Source of the DNA: Euptelea pleiosperma | Lineage: Eukaryota; Streptophyta; Magnoliopsida; Ranunculales; Eupteleaceae | Assembly (NCBI GenBank): GCA_035048495.1 | Contig: CM068551.1 | Coordinates: forward strand, 11,843,248-11,907,247 | Direction of reading: 5' to 3' | Length of the DNA stretch: 64,000 nt | In this document: positions 11,150 through 22,371 of the stretch, piece after piece | Layout of the letters: each line of letters opens with the position of its first letter | Position numbering within the stretch: the stretch's first letter is position 1 | Translations under genes and position numbers: made by a program | The notes under the pieces: generated by a model | What the model was told of the DNA's origin: nothing | Database searches by the model: none | What the model saw: the letters and a program-made list of their open reading frames with translations, nothing else

Positions 11150-14100
11150 ATGGTGAACGTGGATACAATCCGAAAGGCCCAACGAGCTGATGGCCCAGCA
11201 ACGGTAATGGCGATCGGGACTGCGACTCCACTGAACTGCGTCGATCAGAGCACGTACCCTGACTTCTACTTCCGGATCACAAACAGCGAACACAAGACTG
11301 AGCTCAAAGAGAAGTTCAAGCGCATGTGTAAGAATCGTCCTCTTCTTTCTTTAATCTCTATCATTTGTGTCAAAATTGTAGAGCCATTTGATCTTGATCC
11401 AACGGTGATTACCCCCTTATACTTTCAAACGTTATGATTACCCCCCCTTTAACAGTTGAACTAGTTTAACAGTGGTGGACTTAAGTCAAAACAGACTTGA
11501 ATCGCACCCAGTTAGCATTATACTTGGAATATTATGGTCCTTCAATGGGTGCGTTAGACAAGCGCATGATTCATGATGTGTTTTAACGTTAGTCAAACGA
11601 TGGTTAAATTGGGTCAAGGGGGGTTATATAGTTTAAAAGTATAAGGGGGTGTTACTAATTATTTTCAAATTTTAGGGGGGGTGTTGCTAAATTATAAGGT
11701 GACATGTAGTTGCTAAGAGGGTGAAACCTAAAGGCTACCTTGGGAATTTTTTTTTTTTTTTTTATTTAGGGTAATTTTAGTCGCACCCCACAAAATGTGC
11801 GGGCACCCAAAACCCTTGGTTTTTTATCATATTGTTATTACGAAAATACCCTTTTGAAAATTTTCTACGCACCCTCCAATCAACTGTTTTCTCTGCAGAA
11901 GTTTTACCCGTTTGCAGCAAAACTTGTCACAACCGGTTGCGACCGAATCCAGTTACAACCCACAATTCGAATCAGTGGCACATCATAGTGGATGCTGACC
12001 GTATGGATGTTTGGCCAGTCCCTCGGTGGACCTCCAAACCAAAAATCAACCTGATTAATGAATTCAAAGTGTTGGATTGAAGTCATTTTCATGGGTTGAT
12101 TTTAACCGTAGGAATCTGAGCATTATTGATCATTCTTTGGGTGCAAAGATCCAAAGGTTGTAAATCACTAATCAGGCTGATTTTTGGTTTGCATGTCCAC
12201 TGAGGGACTGGCCAAACATCTATATGGTCAGCATCCGCTAAGAGTGTGCAACTAGCTTCTATCGTGGGTTGTGACTGGCTTTGGTCACAACCCGTTGTGA
12301 CAAGTTTTACTCATTATTCTCTTGCACTGAAATGAGGGAAGGGTGCCCTCACAAAGTTAGAAATCTAAGTGGGGTGCTCTCAACAGGTCAGGTGCCCTCA
12401 CATTTTGTGGGGTTGTTATCCCGGTTGCTGGACGCTTAAAGTGTCCAATTGGGTGTCACGTAGTAACAGGAATCTAAACTTTTTTTTTGAAAAACAAAGA
12501 GTACGGGAAAAAAACGGTTGACATGGTCTCAGTTTCCTTACGTACACGTGTCACAATTTTATTGGTGTTGGACGCTACAATTACCCTTTGGGTCGGGCTC
12601 CAGTGACGGGTAAAAGTTACCGCCCAACCTACAGGAACCAGCAGCCATAGATGGGTGTCTAATCCCACGGCTAAAAAGAGGGATTAACTTCAAAGGAATC
12701 CCGTCCGCTCGAGCCACGCCAAGCCACACCCATGAAGACTCTTCCGTGCATTTCAGCGGTCTTAAATGATCTGGACACGTGGCAGGTGCTGATGAGTTTC
12801 TCTGCGGCGTCGTCTCCTCTCGCGTCCCCTCTCTTCTGTTCTCTCACCACCAAACCCTACCCTCCATTTTCACTCATCTATTCTTGACGCTGCAAGTAAA
12901 AGGTGGACACTAGCTACACTTCATTCCTCTCTGTCTCTCTCTCTCATTACTTAATCCGGTTACCCTTTTGGGTTATTCACCGCTGCAATCTGGGTCCACT
13001 AACCGCATGATGTTTAGTCTGCTGGTTTGAGTTCCATGCGGGACTGTTGTGCTGATAACCAAATAAACTTGGATTTTTCGTACTTTTCTTTATTTTTAAT
13101 TCTTGGATCCACTCCTTAGTAGACATTCATACTAAAAAACTGCTGGTTTGAGTGCAAGTTCTTTGCTATTATTGGTTTGCACTTTGCATATCCACCATGG
13201 AGTGTGATAAACATCCGTGCGGTCAGGGGCCTAGATGACAACGGTGAGTAACAAAAATGGTGCTTCCGTGATTGAAACCATTTTAAAACTTTGCTGAAGC
13301 ACAGGAACCAGACTCTCTATTGAAAGGTTCAAAAACCATTTTAAAACTTAAAAAACAACCAGATTATTGATTTCTAAGCGTTGGATATGGGTTGATTTTA
13401 GCCGTTGAATTTGAGCATTATTGACCATTATTTGGGGTACAAAGAGTCTAGTGTAAGATAGAGTCGACGGTGGTCTGATCTGGCTGGCGTACAACACAAA
13501 CCAGTTTTTTCCGAGTAAAACTTCTCTCACAGCCTTTTGACAGATGATTCTGTCACAATGAAAATCACAGGCCACGTGGCACACTCTTAGTGGACGCTGA
13601 CCGTATGGATGTTGGGCCAGTCCCTCAGTAGACCTCTAAATAAAAAAATCAGCCTGATTAGTAATTTACAACCTTTGGATCTTTGCACCCAAATAACGCT
13701 CAATAATGCTCGAATTCTTACCGTTAAAATCAACCCATTAAAATAACTTCAATCGAATCGCTTAGAAATCACTAATCAGGCTGATATTTGGTTTAGAGGT
13801 CCACTGAGGGACTGGCCAAACATCCATACGATCAGCGTCCAGCGTGGCCCAATCATTTAGCAAAAAACAGGGTTTGTCAACCAAGAAATCTGAGAAAACG
13901 AGAAATGAAGAGATGAAGCAAAAACAGGAGAAGAAAAACCTAGATTACAGGGTTTTGGGGCCAACCAGGGAAATCTAAGAAATCAAGAAATGAGGAAGAG
14001 ATGGGGCTTTTATATTAGTATGAGAGAGAGAGAGAGACGTTACCTGTGACTGTGAGAGAGGAATGAAGTTGTAGCGTCCACCTTTCACTGTAGCATCGAT

Positions 14101-16690
14101 CTAGAACGGAGGAGTGAAAATGGTGAAGGGCCTAGCTGGGGAGAGAACAAAGAACTGAAAATGGAGAAGACGTGAGAGGAGTGGAGACTGGAGACTGGAG
14201 ACTGGAGACTGAAACGTCGCTGACGTCGCTGCAGTTGCCCGGCCCTTCGGCGTCAGCCATGTGTCGATAATATTAAATAGGGCTGGAACGAACATTTTTC
14301 TCTTCATTTGAGTGGCTTGGCGCGGCTCCAACTCGTTAATATTCTTTGAAATTGAAGAACACTTTTTAGCCGTGGGATTCGAGCCCCATCTATGGCTGCA
14401 GGTTCCTGTAGGGCGGTAACTTTTACCTGTCAACAGAGCCTGACCCTTATCCTTTTATTTCCGATTCCATTTGCCAAGGTCTCCATGTTTTCAGGACAGA
14501 TGGCACGATCTTATTGATCTTGAGTGCAAAGAGCTAGTACACAAATTTGACAGCATTGAGATAGCAAAGGTGAAGGTCGTACTTCGCATTAATCAAGACC
14601 ACATGTTGAGGTGGGCTCCACATCAATTTAGAATATCATTAAACATGTGGACCCCACCTCACCATCTGGCCTTTCCTAAAAGGGAGCTCATATTTGCAAA
14701 CCCCATTTCCTATCCCGGTGGACTCCTAGTCGGGGCACACCCCAAAAGAGAGATCTCTCTAAAACTTGGCGGACTGGTGACCACACTGAACACCCACAAA
14801 ATGAGCCACGTGACACATTATTAGAGGACACTGACCGTATAGATGTTTGGCCAATCTCTAGTGGACCTACAAATTAAAATTCAAGTTGATTAATGATTTC
14901 CGAGTGTTGAATGGAGCCATTTTCATGGGTTGATTTAACCGTGGGAATTTGAGCATTATACAAGATCGAAAGGTTTGAAATCACTAATCAAGCTGATTTT
15001 TCATTTTTTTAGTCCACCGAGGGATTGGTCAAACATCCATACGGTCAGTATCCTTTAAAAATATGCCACGTGGCTCATTTTGTGAGGGGTCAGTGATCGT
15101 CACCGGTCAGCCAAGTTTTAGAGAGAGATCTCTTTTTGGGGTGTGCCCTGACTAGGAGTCCACCGGGATAGGAAATGGGGTGTGCAAATATGCGCTCGCT
15201 TCCTAAAATTGTCCCTTAATCGGTGAGTTTGCTTTGAATTAAATGTCACTCGTCGTTGGACATTTAAAGTGTGTAACAGGCTACCAAGTAATTCTCTCCC
15301 TTTTTTAGAAAATCAAAACATGGAAAAACTGGTTGGGATGGTCGCTGGTTTCCTTAGCAACACATGGCATATCTTTATTTGTAGATTTTTTTTTTCATTG
15401 GTTTAAAAATCTCAAAAAAATCAGACTAGGAAATTGACCGAGTCAACTAACTCAACTCGGACAAAAAACCTACTTTGAGCACTAAGACGAATGTAAATAA
15501 ATATAGGCAGTTTTTAGGGAAAAAAGTGTGGTCCCAATAATCAAGACCACATGTTGAAGTGGGCCCACAAGTATTACAAGGAGATAGATATTCCAAAAGT
15601 TATTTGGAACCCACCTCTAACTTATGATCTTGATGATAACTCGATGATCAAGTTTCAAATTTTGAGCTTTTGTGATGGTGTAATGGTGTGCATTACAGGC
15701 GAAAAATCGAAGATCAAGAAGCGTTACATGCACCTAACTGAGGAAATCCTCAAGGAGAATCCGAACGTGTGTGCCTACATGGCACCCTCATTGAATGCTA
15801 GGCAAGACATGGTCGTGGTTGAAGTGCCAAGGCTAGGCAAAGAAGCCGCGACCAAGGCAATCAAGGAGTGGGGTCAACCCAAGTCAAAGATCACCCACCT
15901 CGTCTTCTGCACAACCTATGGTGTTGACATGCCCGGAGCTGACTACCAACTAACAAAGCTGCTCGGCCTCCGCCCCTCAGTCAAGCGACTCATGATGTAC
16001 CAACAAGGTTGCTTCGCAGGTGGTACGGTGCTCCGCCTCGCCAAAGACCTTGCAGAGAACAACAGAGGTGCACGTGTCCTTGTTGTCTGCTCAGAGATCA
16101 CAGCAGTTAGTTTCCGTGGCCCAAGCGACACCCATCTCGACTGTCTTGTAGGACAAGCAGTCTTCGGAGATGGTGCAGCTGCACTCATAGTTGGTGCGGA
16201 CCCTGTACCTGACATAGAGAAGCCCTTATTCGAGATGGTGTCGGCTGCCCAAACAATTCTCCCGGACAGCGATGGTGCTATCGAAGGACATCTTAGAGAA
16301 GTGGGTCTCACCATCCACGTCCTAAAAGACGTAACTGGGCTCATATCAAGCAACATTGAGAAGAGCCTTAAGGAGGCATTTGACCCTCTAGGCATATCCG
16401 ACTGGAACTCCTTGTTCTGGATTGCACACCCTGGTGGGCCCGGACTTCTTGACCAAGTAGAGGAAAAGTTGAAACTTAAATCTGAGAAGCTACGTGCGAC
16501 ACGAAACGTACTTAGTGAATATGGTAATATGTCAAGTGCTAGTGTTCTGTTCATATTGGACGAGATGAGGAAGAAGTCGGCCAAGGATGGGCTGAAGACC
16601 ACTGGGGAAGGGCTTGAGTGGGGAGTGCTGTTTGGGTTCGGACCAGGGCTCACCGTTGAGACTGTGGTACTCCACAGTGTATCTGCCTAG
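11150..16690 (+). CDS. CHS: Chalcone synthase-like type III polyketide synthase, CHS2 (pocket-diverged)
   Basis: Exons 11150-11327 and 15699-16690 keep the reading frame, the Cys60 splice site (GT 11328, AG 15697-15698) and the 389-residue length. The intron is 4,371 bp against 1,569 bp in CHS1, filled by TEs. The catalytic triad Cys164, His303 and Asn336 and Phe215 are kept. It differs from CHS1 at Q9K, P28L, M64K, D92N, S133Y, T197S, S208C, L214V, D255E, F265I, L267V, P272T, K277S, A308G, I309L, H329N and C341S. Ser133, Thr197 and Phe265 line the coumaroyl/cyclization pocket or its gate in alfalfa CHS, so substrate choice is likely altered or activity reduced. There is no stop or frameshift. 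It could be a new type III PKS, a weak CHS, or an early pseudogene; sequence alone does not decide. Confidence 0.88.
11783..12414. mobile_element. TIR element in the CHS2 intron, itself holding a MITE
   Basis: Ends mirror each other: GCACCCCACAAAATGTGCGG on the left and CTCACATTTTGTGGGGTTG on the right. The segment is absent at the equivalent place in CHS1 (about 7480). No TSD was recognised. A second inverted-repeat element (11915-12312) occupies its middle. Confidence 0.65.
11915..12312. mobile_element. Nested MITE of the AAAACTTGTCACAAC type
   Basis: Arms AAAACTTGTCACAACCGGTT and AACCCGTTGTGACAAGTTTT, with the inner arms shared by the MITEs at 5318 and 6180 (CCAGTCCCTCGGTGGACC). The right tip GTTTTACTC matches the 4718 family. 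No clear TSD. Confidence 0.65.
12680..12920 (+). other. Possible captured gene fragment (first-exon-like) inside the MULE
   Basis: GC-richer than its surroundings, with ACACGTGGC upstream. A short frame from the ATG at 12792 encodes a Ser/Ala-rich start ([18 protein letters not shown]) resembling a chloroplast transit peptide, ending after 31 codons. A possible donor (GCAA|GTAAAAGG) lies near 12893. The source gene is not recognised. Confidence 0.35.
12975..13255. mobile_element. Nested MITE related to 5770-6038
   Basis: Arms CACCGCTGCAATCTGGGTCC and GGCCTAGATGACAACGGTGA with AACCGCATGATGTTTA and TAAACATCCGTGCGGTC. The centre is rearranged relative to the 5770 copy. Confidence 0.55.
13513..13853. 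mobile_element. Nested MITE of the GAGTAAAACTT / CCACGTGGC family
   Basis: Left end GAGTAAAACTTCTCTCACA; inner arms TGGACGCTGACCGTATGGAT and ATCCATACGATCAGCGTCCA. The right terminal portion is lost near 13853. Its loop is inverted relative to the other family members. Confidence 0.55.
13860..14300 (-). other. Possible second captured gene fragment inside the MULE, with (GGAGACT)n
   Basis: GC-richer, with a minus-strand splice-donor-like CACAG|GTAACG near 14045, GA-rich tracts (14024-14036), and a GGAGACT tandem run near 14184-14213. No protein was recognised, so the assignment to a host gene is tentative. Confidence 0.3.
14682..15199. mobile_element. Mutator-type MITE (518 bp) in the CHS2 intron
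   Basis: Very long TIRs (over 150 bp) starting GGGAGCTCATATTTGC on the left and GCGAGCGCATATTTGC from the right, continuing through CCTATCCCGGTGGACTCCTA and AAAATGAGCCACGTG. A perfect 9-bp TSD TTCCTAAAA flanks it (14673-14681 and 15200-15208). CHS1 keeps the empty site (TTTCTTAAAATTATCC, about 7885-7900). Confidence 0.9.
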
Positions 16691-16740
16691 CTAGAGAAAG
16701 CGAAGCTAAAACTCTCTACTAGATTGAATAGCTCGACATT

Positions 16741-17110
16741 GATTTTGAAGAGTTAATATAGACTGTTGATCGAGTTCCCGTGATTAAGGAAGTTGATTTT
16801 GGCACGCGTCAAGATAGAGAGGATTTAAAGAATTGTCTGATCAATTATTGCCATTATAAAGGATAGATCTTAACTGCTGAGCATCAAAGCAATTAAGCAA
16901 GATTTATGAGCTAAGCCTTGACATGTGAATTTGAACAATTGTATTTCACTGTCAAGAATGATTAAGACGAATTGAAGGATTTATTTTTATTTTTGTGAGA
17001 GAAAGAGAGGGGATGTGGATGGGGATGGGGATGGGGATGGGGATGTCAAAGATAACATAAGAGAAGAATCGAGTTAGCTGCTGATTTCTTAGCCTCCTTA
17101 TGCTTTTGAA
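16741..17110. other. CHS2 3' flank with GGGGAT microsatellite
   Basis: Non-coding. Sequence past 16740 has no counterpart after CHS1. A (GGGGAT)n run occupies about 17009-17046. Confidence 0.5.
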
Positions 17111-17832
17111 ATATGGAATAACTTTGTCCCCTTACACATACGCATTTGAATGGCTTACCCCCCCATCACATTGTACACCGTCTATGACCCCCGTTGGCAC
17201 AATTTGACTAACAACTAGTTTTTTATAAGACGAAAATGTTTTCTTCAACCTTAGAACAAGGGTTTGGGTCAAAACCCAAACTCCAAATCAAATAGTTATG
17301 GTGGATGGTCAGCCATACGATCCGATAGGTTGACCTCCCATCACCGGTAACTAACTTACCGAAGTCTCATGGTCGCCAACTACTACTCCAGCGAAAATTT
17401 TTAATTCTAAAATCTTATTTTTGTATATTTTATTTTAAAAACATTAGTTTATTAAATTGATTGTTGGAGTGGTGGTCGACCGGCCATGAGACTCTAGTAG
17501 GTTGGTCAGCCAATTACCACTACTCCAGTGAACAATTTCAGTTCTAAAATCTTATTTTTAATATGTTTTTAACAACATTGGGTTTTAAATTGTTTGTCGG
17601 AGTAGTGGTCAGTTGGCCATGAGACACCACATGTTGGTTGCTAGTGATGGGCAGCCAACCACTGGAATCTCGTGATCGGCCATTATCACAGCCGTTTGAT
17701 TTGGGGTTAGGGTTTTGGTCCAAACCCTTGTTCTAAGGTTGAAGAAACGGACTATACTTTCATGCTTAGAAAAATATTAGTCAATTTGAGTCATCGATGG
17801 TTATGGGGAGTGTGTGGGGGTAAAATTATATC
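17111..17832. mobile_element. Inverted-repeat element, about 720 bp
   Basis: Long imperfect TIRs: CTTCAACCTTAGAACAAGGG (17232 on) pairs with CCCTTGTTCTAAGGTTGAAG (17726-17745). Outward, ATAACTTTGTCCCCTTACAC pairs with GTGTGGGGGTAAAATTAT. The interior holds a 130-bp direct duplication (17386-17500 and 17520-17640). No TSD was established. Confidence 0.6.
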
Positions 17833-18994
17833 ACCCTCATCTTTTGTTGATGCTCCAAAAGTATTCATAAAATTCAAGAAAAATCAATGGAGGTGATGAA
17901 AGAAAAGTGAGGTGGGTGTATTATTTAATATGAGAGATGGCTAGGTTTTAGTGTGGGAGCCTCCAAAATTTCTCTTAAATAGATTATGTGAATAGATTTA
18001 AGATTTGAATTTTTGTTTAAATTTTTAAGAGGTCAAATCTTATCTATTGGATCTAAAGATAGTAAATATGGGCTAGGCTTTCATTAAGATTATTTTTAGA
18101 CCTAAATTAAAATATCTCTAAATTGGCCTTAAAGGTCCAGTCTACTAATTTTAACTCATCAAAAAAAAAAAAATTACAACCAAGCATTAATACTTAATAT
18201 TTATTAACAAAATATCATTAAGCATAATTAAAATAATAAATTAAATTTATAAAATATCTTGAAAAAGTTTAGGGTTTTACAGGTATTCATTTATTTGTGC
18301 ATATACAATGAGGTTAAGTTGGCCTAAGAATACATAGATGTATTCATAAAGTATGATTGGGTAACACATCGATCCCTTATCCTGATAGGCAACTGATATT
18401 TTCACATGGTGGATTGTCGTAATATATCAAGACGACTTACTACAAGTACGAAGCTTGGCAGATGAGGAATGTACTGGTAAGATTGCATAAGCTATGTACA
18501 TGCTCTAGGTATATCACTATAACCACATGAAGGTAAACACTCAAATCCACTCAATGGTACTAACGTTGAGACCATGGGATTGTTTTGGTGTCAAGATGGA
18601 ACAAAACATTCATGATCCATTGTTATTGTTGTGTTTGGAATTGGGTGAAAGTTGAGGTAGTGCCAAAGTTATTTTAGGCAATGATTTTTCAAACAAAAGA
18701 GTGGCCACTCGCTTTCAAAAGTTATTGAAATAGGGCTTTTCCAGTCGTTGGCACGGATAACCCTTAAATCAACATTAAAGAAAAATCGGCACTCAGGTTA
18801 GAGTAGTAACATTAAAAAAAGCAAAGCAAAGAAATTATGAAAATGGTGGAGAGATGAGAATAGTGGAAAATGATTCTTAAAATATTTTTTTTTTATGAGA
18901 GGGGAATTACCTACAACATTAATAATAGAAAATAAAATGTCATTGGTAGGTTCGTTATGACAAAACACCAATGTGTATTCTACCTTATTATGTT
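17833..18994. other. Non-coding stretch
   Basis: AT-rich, with short, unconvincing ORFs and no recognised family. Confidence 0.5.
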
Positions 18995-20283
18995 GTGTGG
19001 GTACTTAGGATAGTGAAAGTGTCAGTTTGAGGTTGCATCACTCAAGAATTGTCTGAAGCCTATCAGATCAAAAGATCAAGATATTTAAAGAATGAAAACT
19101 TCAAATGATCACACAATATTAGGTTGGTAAGTAACTTAGAGGCCTAGAACTTTGTAGATTAATTCACATAATCATTTACCTTATGTACACTTTATCATGT
19201 GTTTGAAACACAAACATGACAGATGAGTTTTATGCCTAATCTCTTTAGTTCAATCGATTGGATTGTTTGACCAATCGATCAGACTTGACAAGTGACACTC
19301 TAATCGATCGAAGAAGTAGTCTACTATCAAGTTTAATCAGACACCTTTTGATACTCTACGATGGGAGTCCAATCGATCGGACATGTCCAACCAAGATCGG
19401 ACTTAACAGACTGATCAATCGGACCTGCGTGGACCAGAGTTCCTTGAATCGTTAAGTTTCCTATTCTGATTCAAACACTTGCTATCTTTAGGCTTGAACT
19501 TGCTCAGTCTATATATTGATCGTTTTGGGTCAAAACCCTAAGAAATCTAAGGGAATCCAAGCAATCCAAAGCCATTGAAGAGAGATAGAGCATTCTAAAG
19601 AAGAGTTAGCTCAAATCTGAGGAGCTTCTCACATGAGTATTTTACCATGCTTCGTTGATCAAGAAGAGTTCTCTGAATCCGATTCTCATCCTTTGAGACT
19701 CTTTCTTGATGATCAAAGCTTGTTATTCCAGTAAGTTTTTTCATCTATCAAGCTAGATCCCTCTAAACTTAAGAACCCATTTCCATACTTTCTTCTTAGA
19801 GACCTAGAAACCTCTTAGTTCCTTATCTCAACTGTGTGTTGAGAGATCGTACTCGTCGGGGTGTACTGAGGTATTTCTATTTGGGGAGTACCAGATAATA
19901 GAACAAGATCAAGGTGTACCAATGACTGGTAGGTTCGGGGGATCAAATTGAACAACGAGAACATGTGATCATGCAAAGGCGCAAATGGGGGACTAGAGCG
20001 TTGGAACATCTAGGCGCGCAGATGCAACGACAATGAGTTTGAAGAGTCAAGTAGGAAACTGTGAGAACATTGGGCGTGGTAACTTTTGTTGTTTCTTTAT
20101 TTGCATAGTGATACGTTTATCGTCTCTACATGGTTCATGTGGTTTTTCCGAAAAAGGTTTTCACATTAAAATTACATATGTGTCGTGGTTTGATTTATTT
20201 CCGCTATTTAACTCGTTAGAGTAAGGTAAACGAATCAATGATAGATATACCCTTGGTATATTTGAACTGAGTCGGTCAGCTTA
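18995..20283 (+). mobile_element. Old copia-type LTR, left part (split by Harbinger)
   Basis: Diverged but collinear with the copia LTRs at 45591-47190 and 55260-56727: GGTAAGTAACTTAGAGGCC, then CAATCGATTGG motifs (19251-19420), GGTAGGTTCGGGG, TTTTTCCGAAAAAGGTTTTC, and TATATTTGAACTGAGTCGGT. The alignment continues at 60393 after the Harbinger right end, so the LTR was cut by that insertion. The left border is approximate. Confidence 0.72.
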
Positions 20284-21120
20284 GGGTGTGTTTGGTACGC
20301 GTGCAATGGTTTGCGCGTACAATGGTTTGCACATGCAATTATTTGCGAACCCCCCTTATTTTCTTGCGTTTGGTTCGTACTTACTTTGCATACGCAAATT
20401 TCCAAATTTACGCACTGTTTATAATTACCACTGTTTGGTTCCCGTGCATACACAAATGGAAAAAATAACAAAAATTCAAAGTTAAATTTTAGAAAATATG
20501 TTGGCCCCACATATTAAAAGGACAATAGGTCAGTGGAAAATATGAGGACCCCACATATTAAAAGGACAAAATAGGTCTCATAGACACCCCAAACACGTGT
20601 GGAGCCCACATGTAGAGCAACCTAACCCTTCGGTTATTTCTTGAAAGCTGGAACCCATTTCAAGTTATCTATTTTGGCCACCAAGATCATACAAGAAAAA
20701 ACAAAGCAAAGGAAAAGCATCCATAACTGAAAAAACAAGACTCAAAATCTAAATGAGTTGAGCGTTGCAGTAATATTTTTTTATATGAACTAACAAACAA
20801 GTTTTGTAGAAACAAGTAGATGAACTATCAATGGCCGCGCAAGTAAAATCAACAACGTAGACTCGTATGTGGTTTATGTTGCCGCAACGTATCGTAACAA
20901 AGTTGTTCTGTTGTCGCGACGTAGACTCACCTGTGTTTATGCACTGAATTCAAGCAAGTAATCAAATGTTTATAATCATTAGATCGAAGCAAGCAATGGA
21001 AGAAATCTAATATAATAATCACGATACAGATTATAGAAATCTAAACCAACATAACATAGACCTGTAATGTTATACAAAGTAAAGGTCTTACGCATATACC
21101 TTGAAGATATGTTCCAATGT
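20284..21120. other. Harbinger left arm, non-coding
   Basis: Subterminal TTTGCACATGCAA-like words repeat near the TIR; the rest is AT-rich and holds the 3' flank of the Myb-like gene. No other gene. Confidence 0.6.
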
Positions 21121-22118
21121 CTATTGACGTGTACGTTTCATCAACCAACCCTTCTTCAGTTCTTTAGGCAAAGCAAAAAACATGTTGGCCTTCGATGGAT
21201 TTTCTGAAAAGTAGTCGCACGCCTCAACCACAATATCATTGTCAAGACCTTGAATCTTAGCAATTTCTTGTAAAAAATGATTGCCATCTACACCCTTGTT
21301 TTGCTCTAACACAGACGTAGCCAACATTTTTACACTTTCTATGATGGTATGAAGTGATTGTTTGATGACATCTCCATGGTCCGCTCGACGCATCTTCCTC
21401 CTTGTAGGTGCATTTTGTTGGGCAGCAAACGAGGTTGAAGTCTGTTGCAAATGAGGTGCATTATGTTGAACATTATCCTCACCAAAGTCCTCAAGACCTT
21501 GTTCCATAGTAGCTCCTCCTTCGCCTTGGTGCATCATATATTCAACCTCAGCCTCTTCCATGTCCATATCGGCCTCAACATTCATTGTGGCCCGACTCCC
21601 AGTGGCTCTATCTTTTCCACAAATGAAAGAAAGATCATCGAAATTCTCGGTTGATTTGAAACGATGTTGAGCGGCTCTGGGATGGCTCTGTAATTAAAGA
21701 ATATTGTGAGTATCTAAAGGATATTATATATTCTCAAATAGGACACATTTATTCTTAGTACCTGAATGTAATCACTCCACACTTGATCTTCCGCAGTCAC
21801 CATTTTTGTGACATCATTCCACCCAAATCCACTTTGGGAAAGCATGCCTTTTATAATATAAAAATGGGCTCTTAATGTTCTCATCCGACTTTGTACTTGG
21901 GCTGATGTGACAGTCTCGCCCAAATCTCGAATTAAGGCAGATATAACTGCTTGGGTTGCTATTGATTTCCAAATACTATCAGCTCTATTCCCTTGGATAA
22001 GCTGATCCTTTAAGATCAGTATTAGGATTCTATCAATTTTAGGTTTCCACTGTAATTGGGGAACTCCGTTTGAGGTAGCACCATCATTCGCATTTCTTTG
22101 ACTTTGTTCAACATCCAT
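21121..22118 (-). CDS. Harbinger Myb/SANT-like DNA-binding protein
   Basis: Two exons on the minus strand, 22118-21762 and 21687-21121, joined across a 74-bp intron with a clean donor (CAG|GTACTA) and acceptor (TTACAG|AGC) in phase 0, giving 307 residues with no stop. Exon 1 (residues 1-119) carries the trihelix/Myb-SANT-like domain (QLQWKPKIDRILILIL ... SQVRSRM-type region ... GFGWNDVTKMVTAEDQVWSDY). Exon 2 continues HPRAAQHRFKS, an acidic Glu/Asp stretch, and a C-terminal helical region. In PIF/Harbinger elements this second protein binds the element ends and helps bring the transposase into the nucleus. The transposase gene lies just upstream on the same strand. This ORF is intact although its partner is broken. 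Confidence 0.85.
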
Positions 22119-22371
22119 TCCTATGAGAAAAAGGGATCAAGAATAATCTAATATAAAGTAGTATAATCATTTAAGACGATTGGATAGTTCAAAATAAAGA
22201 TCATCCATTTTCAAATATTCCAATACAACTACAGAAATAACAAATTAAGGCTTTTAATCCTATTACAACCACAAGAAGTTCAGATAACATCAACTAACAA
22301 AGAAATCACTATGGGTGATGACCATTGTATTCAGCCCACATAATTGTTGCTAGATTTTCTCTTTTAGCATT

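Larger units (their letters stand above)
12600..14446. mobile_element. Mutator-like element (1,847 bp) in the CHS2 intron, possible Pack-MULE
   Basis: TIRs of about 90 bp start GGGTCGGGCTCCAGTGAC and, from the right, GGGTCAGGCTCTGTTGAC; both continue through GGTAAAAGTTACCGCCC and CCCACGGCTAAAAAG. Flanks are TTACCCTTT (12591-12599) and TTATCCTTT (14447-14455). CHS1 has one TTATCCTTT at the same intron position (about 7666-7674). There is no transposase. The interior holds gene-like pieces (12680-12920 and 13860-14300) and two nested MITEs. Confidence 0.88.
9758..16740 (+). repeat. Tandem duplication unit 2 (carries CHS2)
   Basis: Begins GTTGGATAGAAATCAGCAAT, matching 4567 and 3340, and ends AATAGCTCGACATT after CHS2. 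It is longer than unit 1 mainly because of three insertions in the CHS2 intron (11783-12414, 12600-14446, 14682-15199). It lacks the MULE-MITE of 4986-5161 and the 5770-6038 MITE. Confidence 0.9.
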
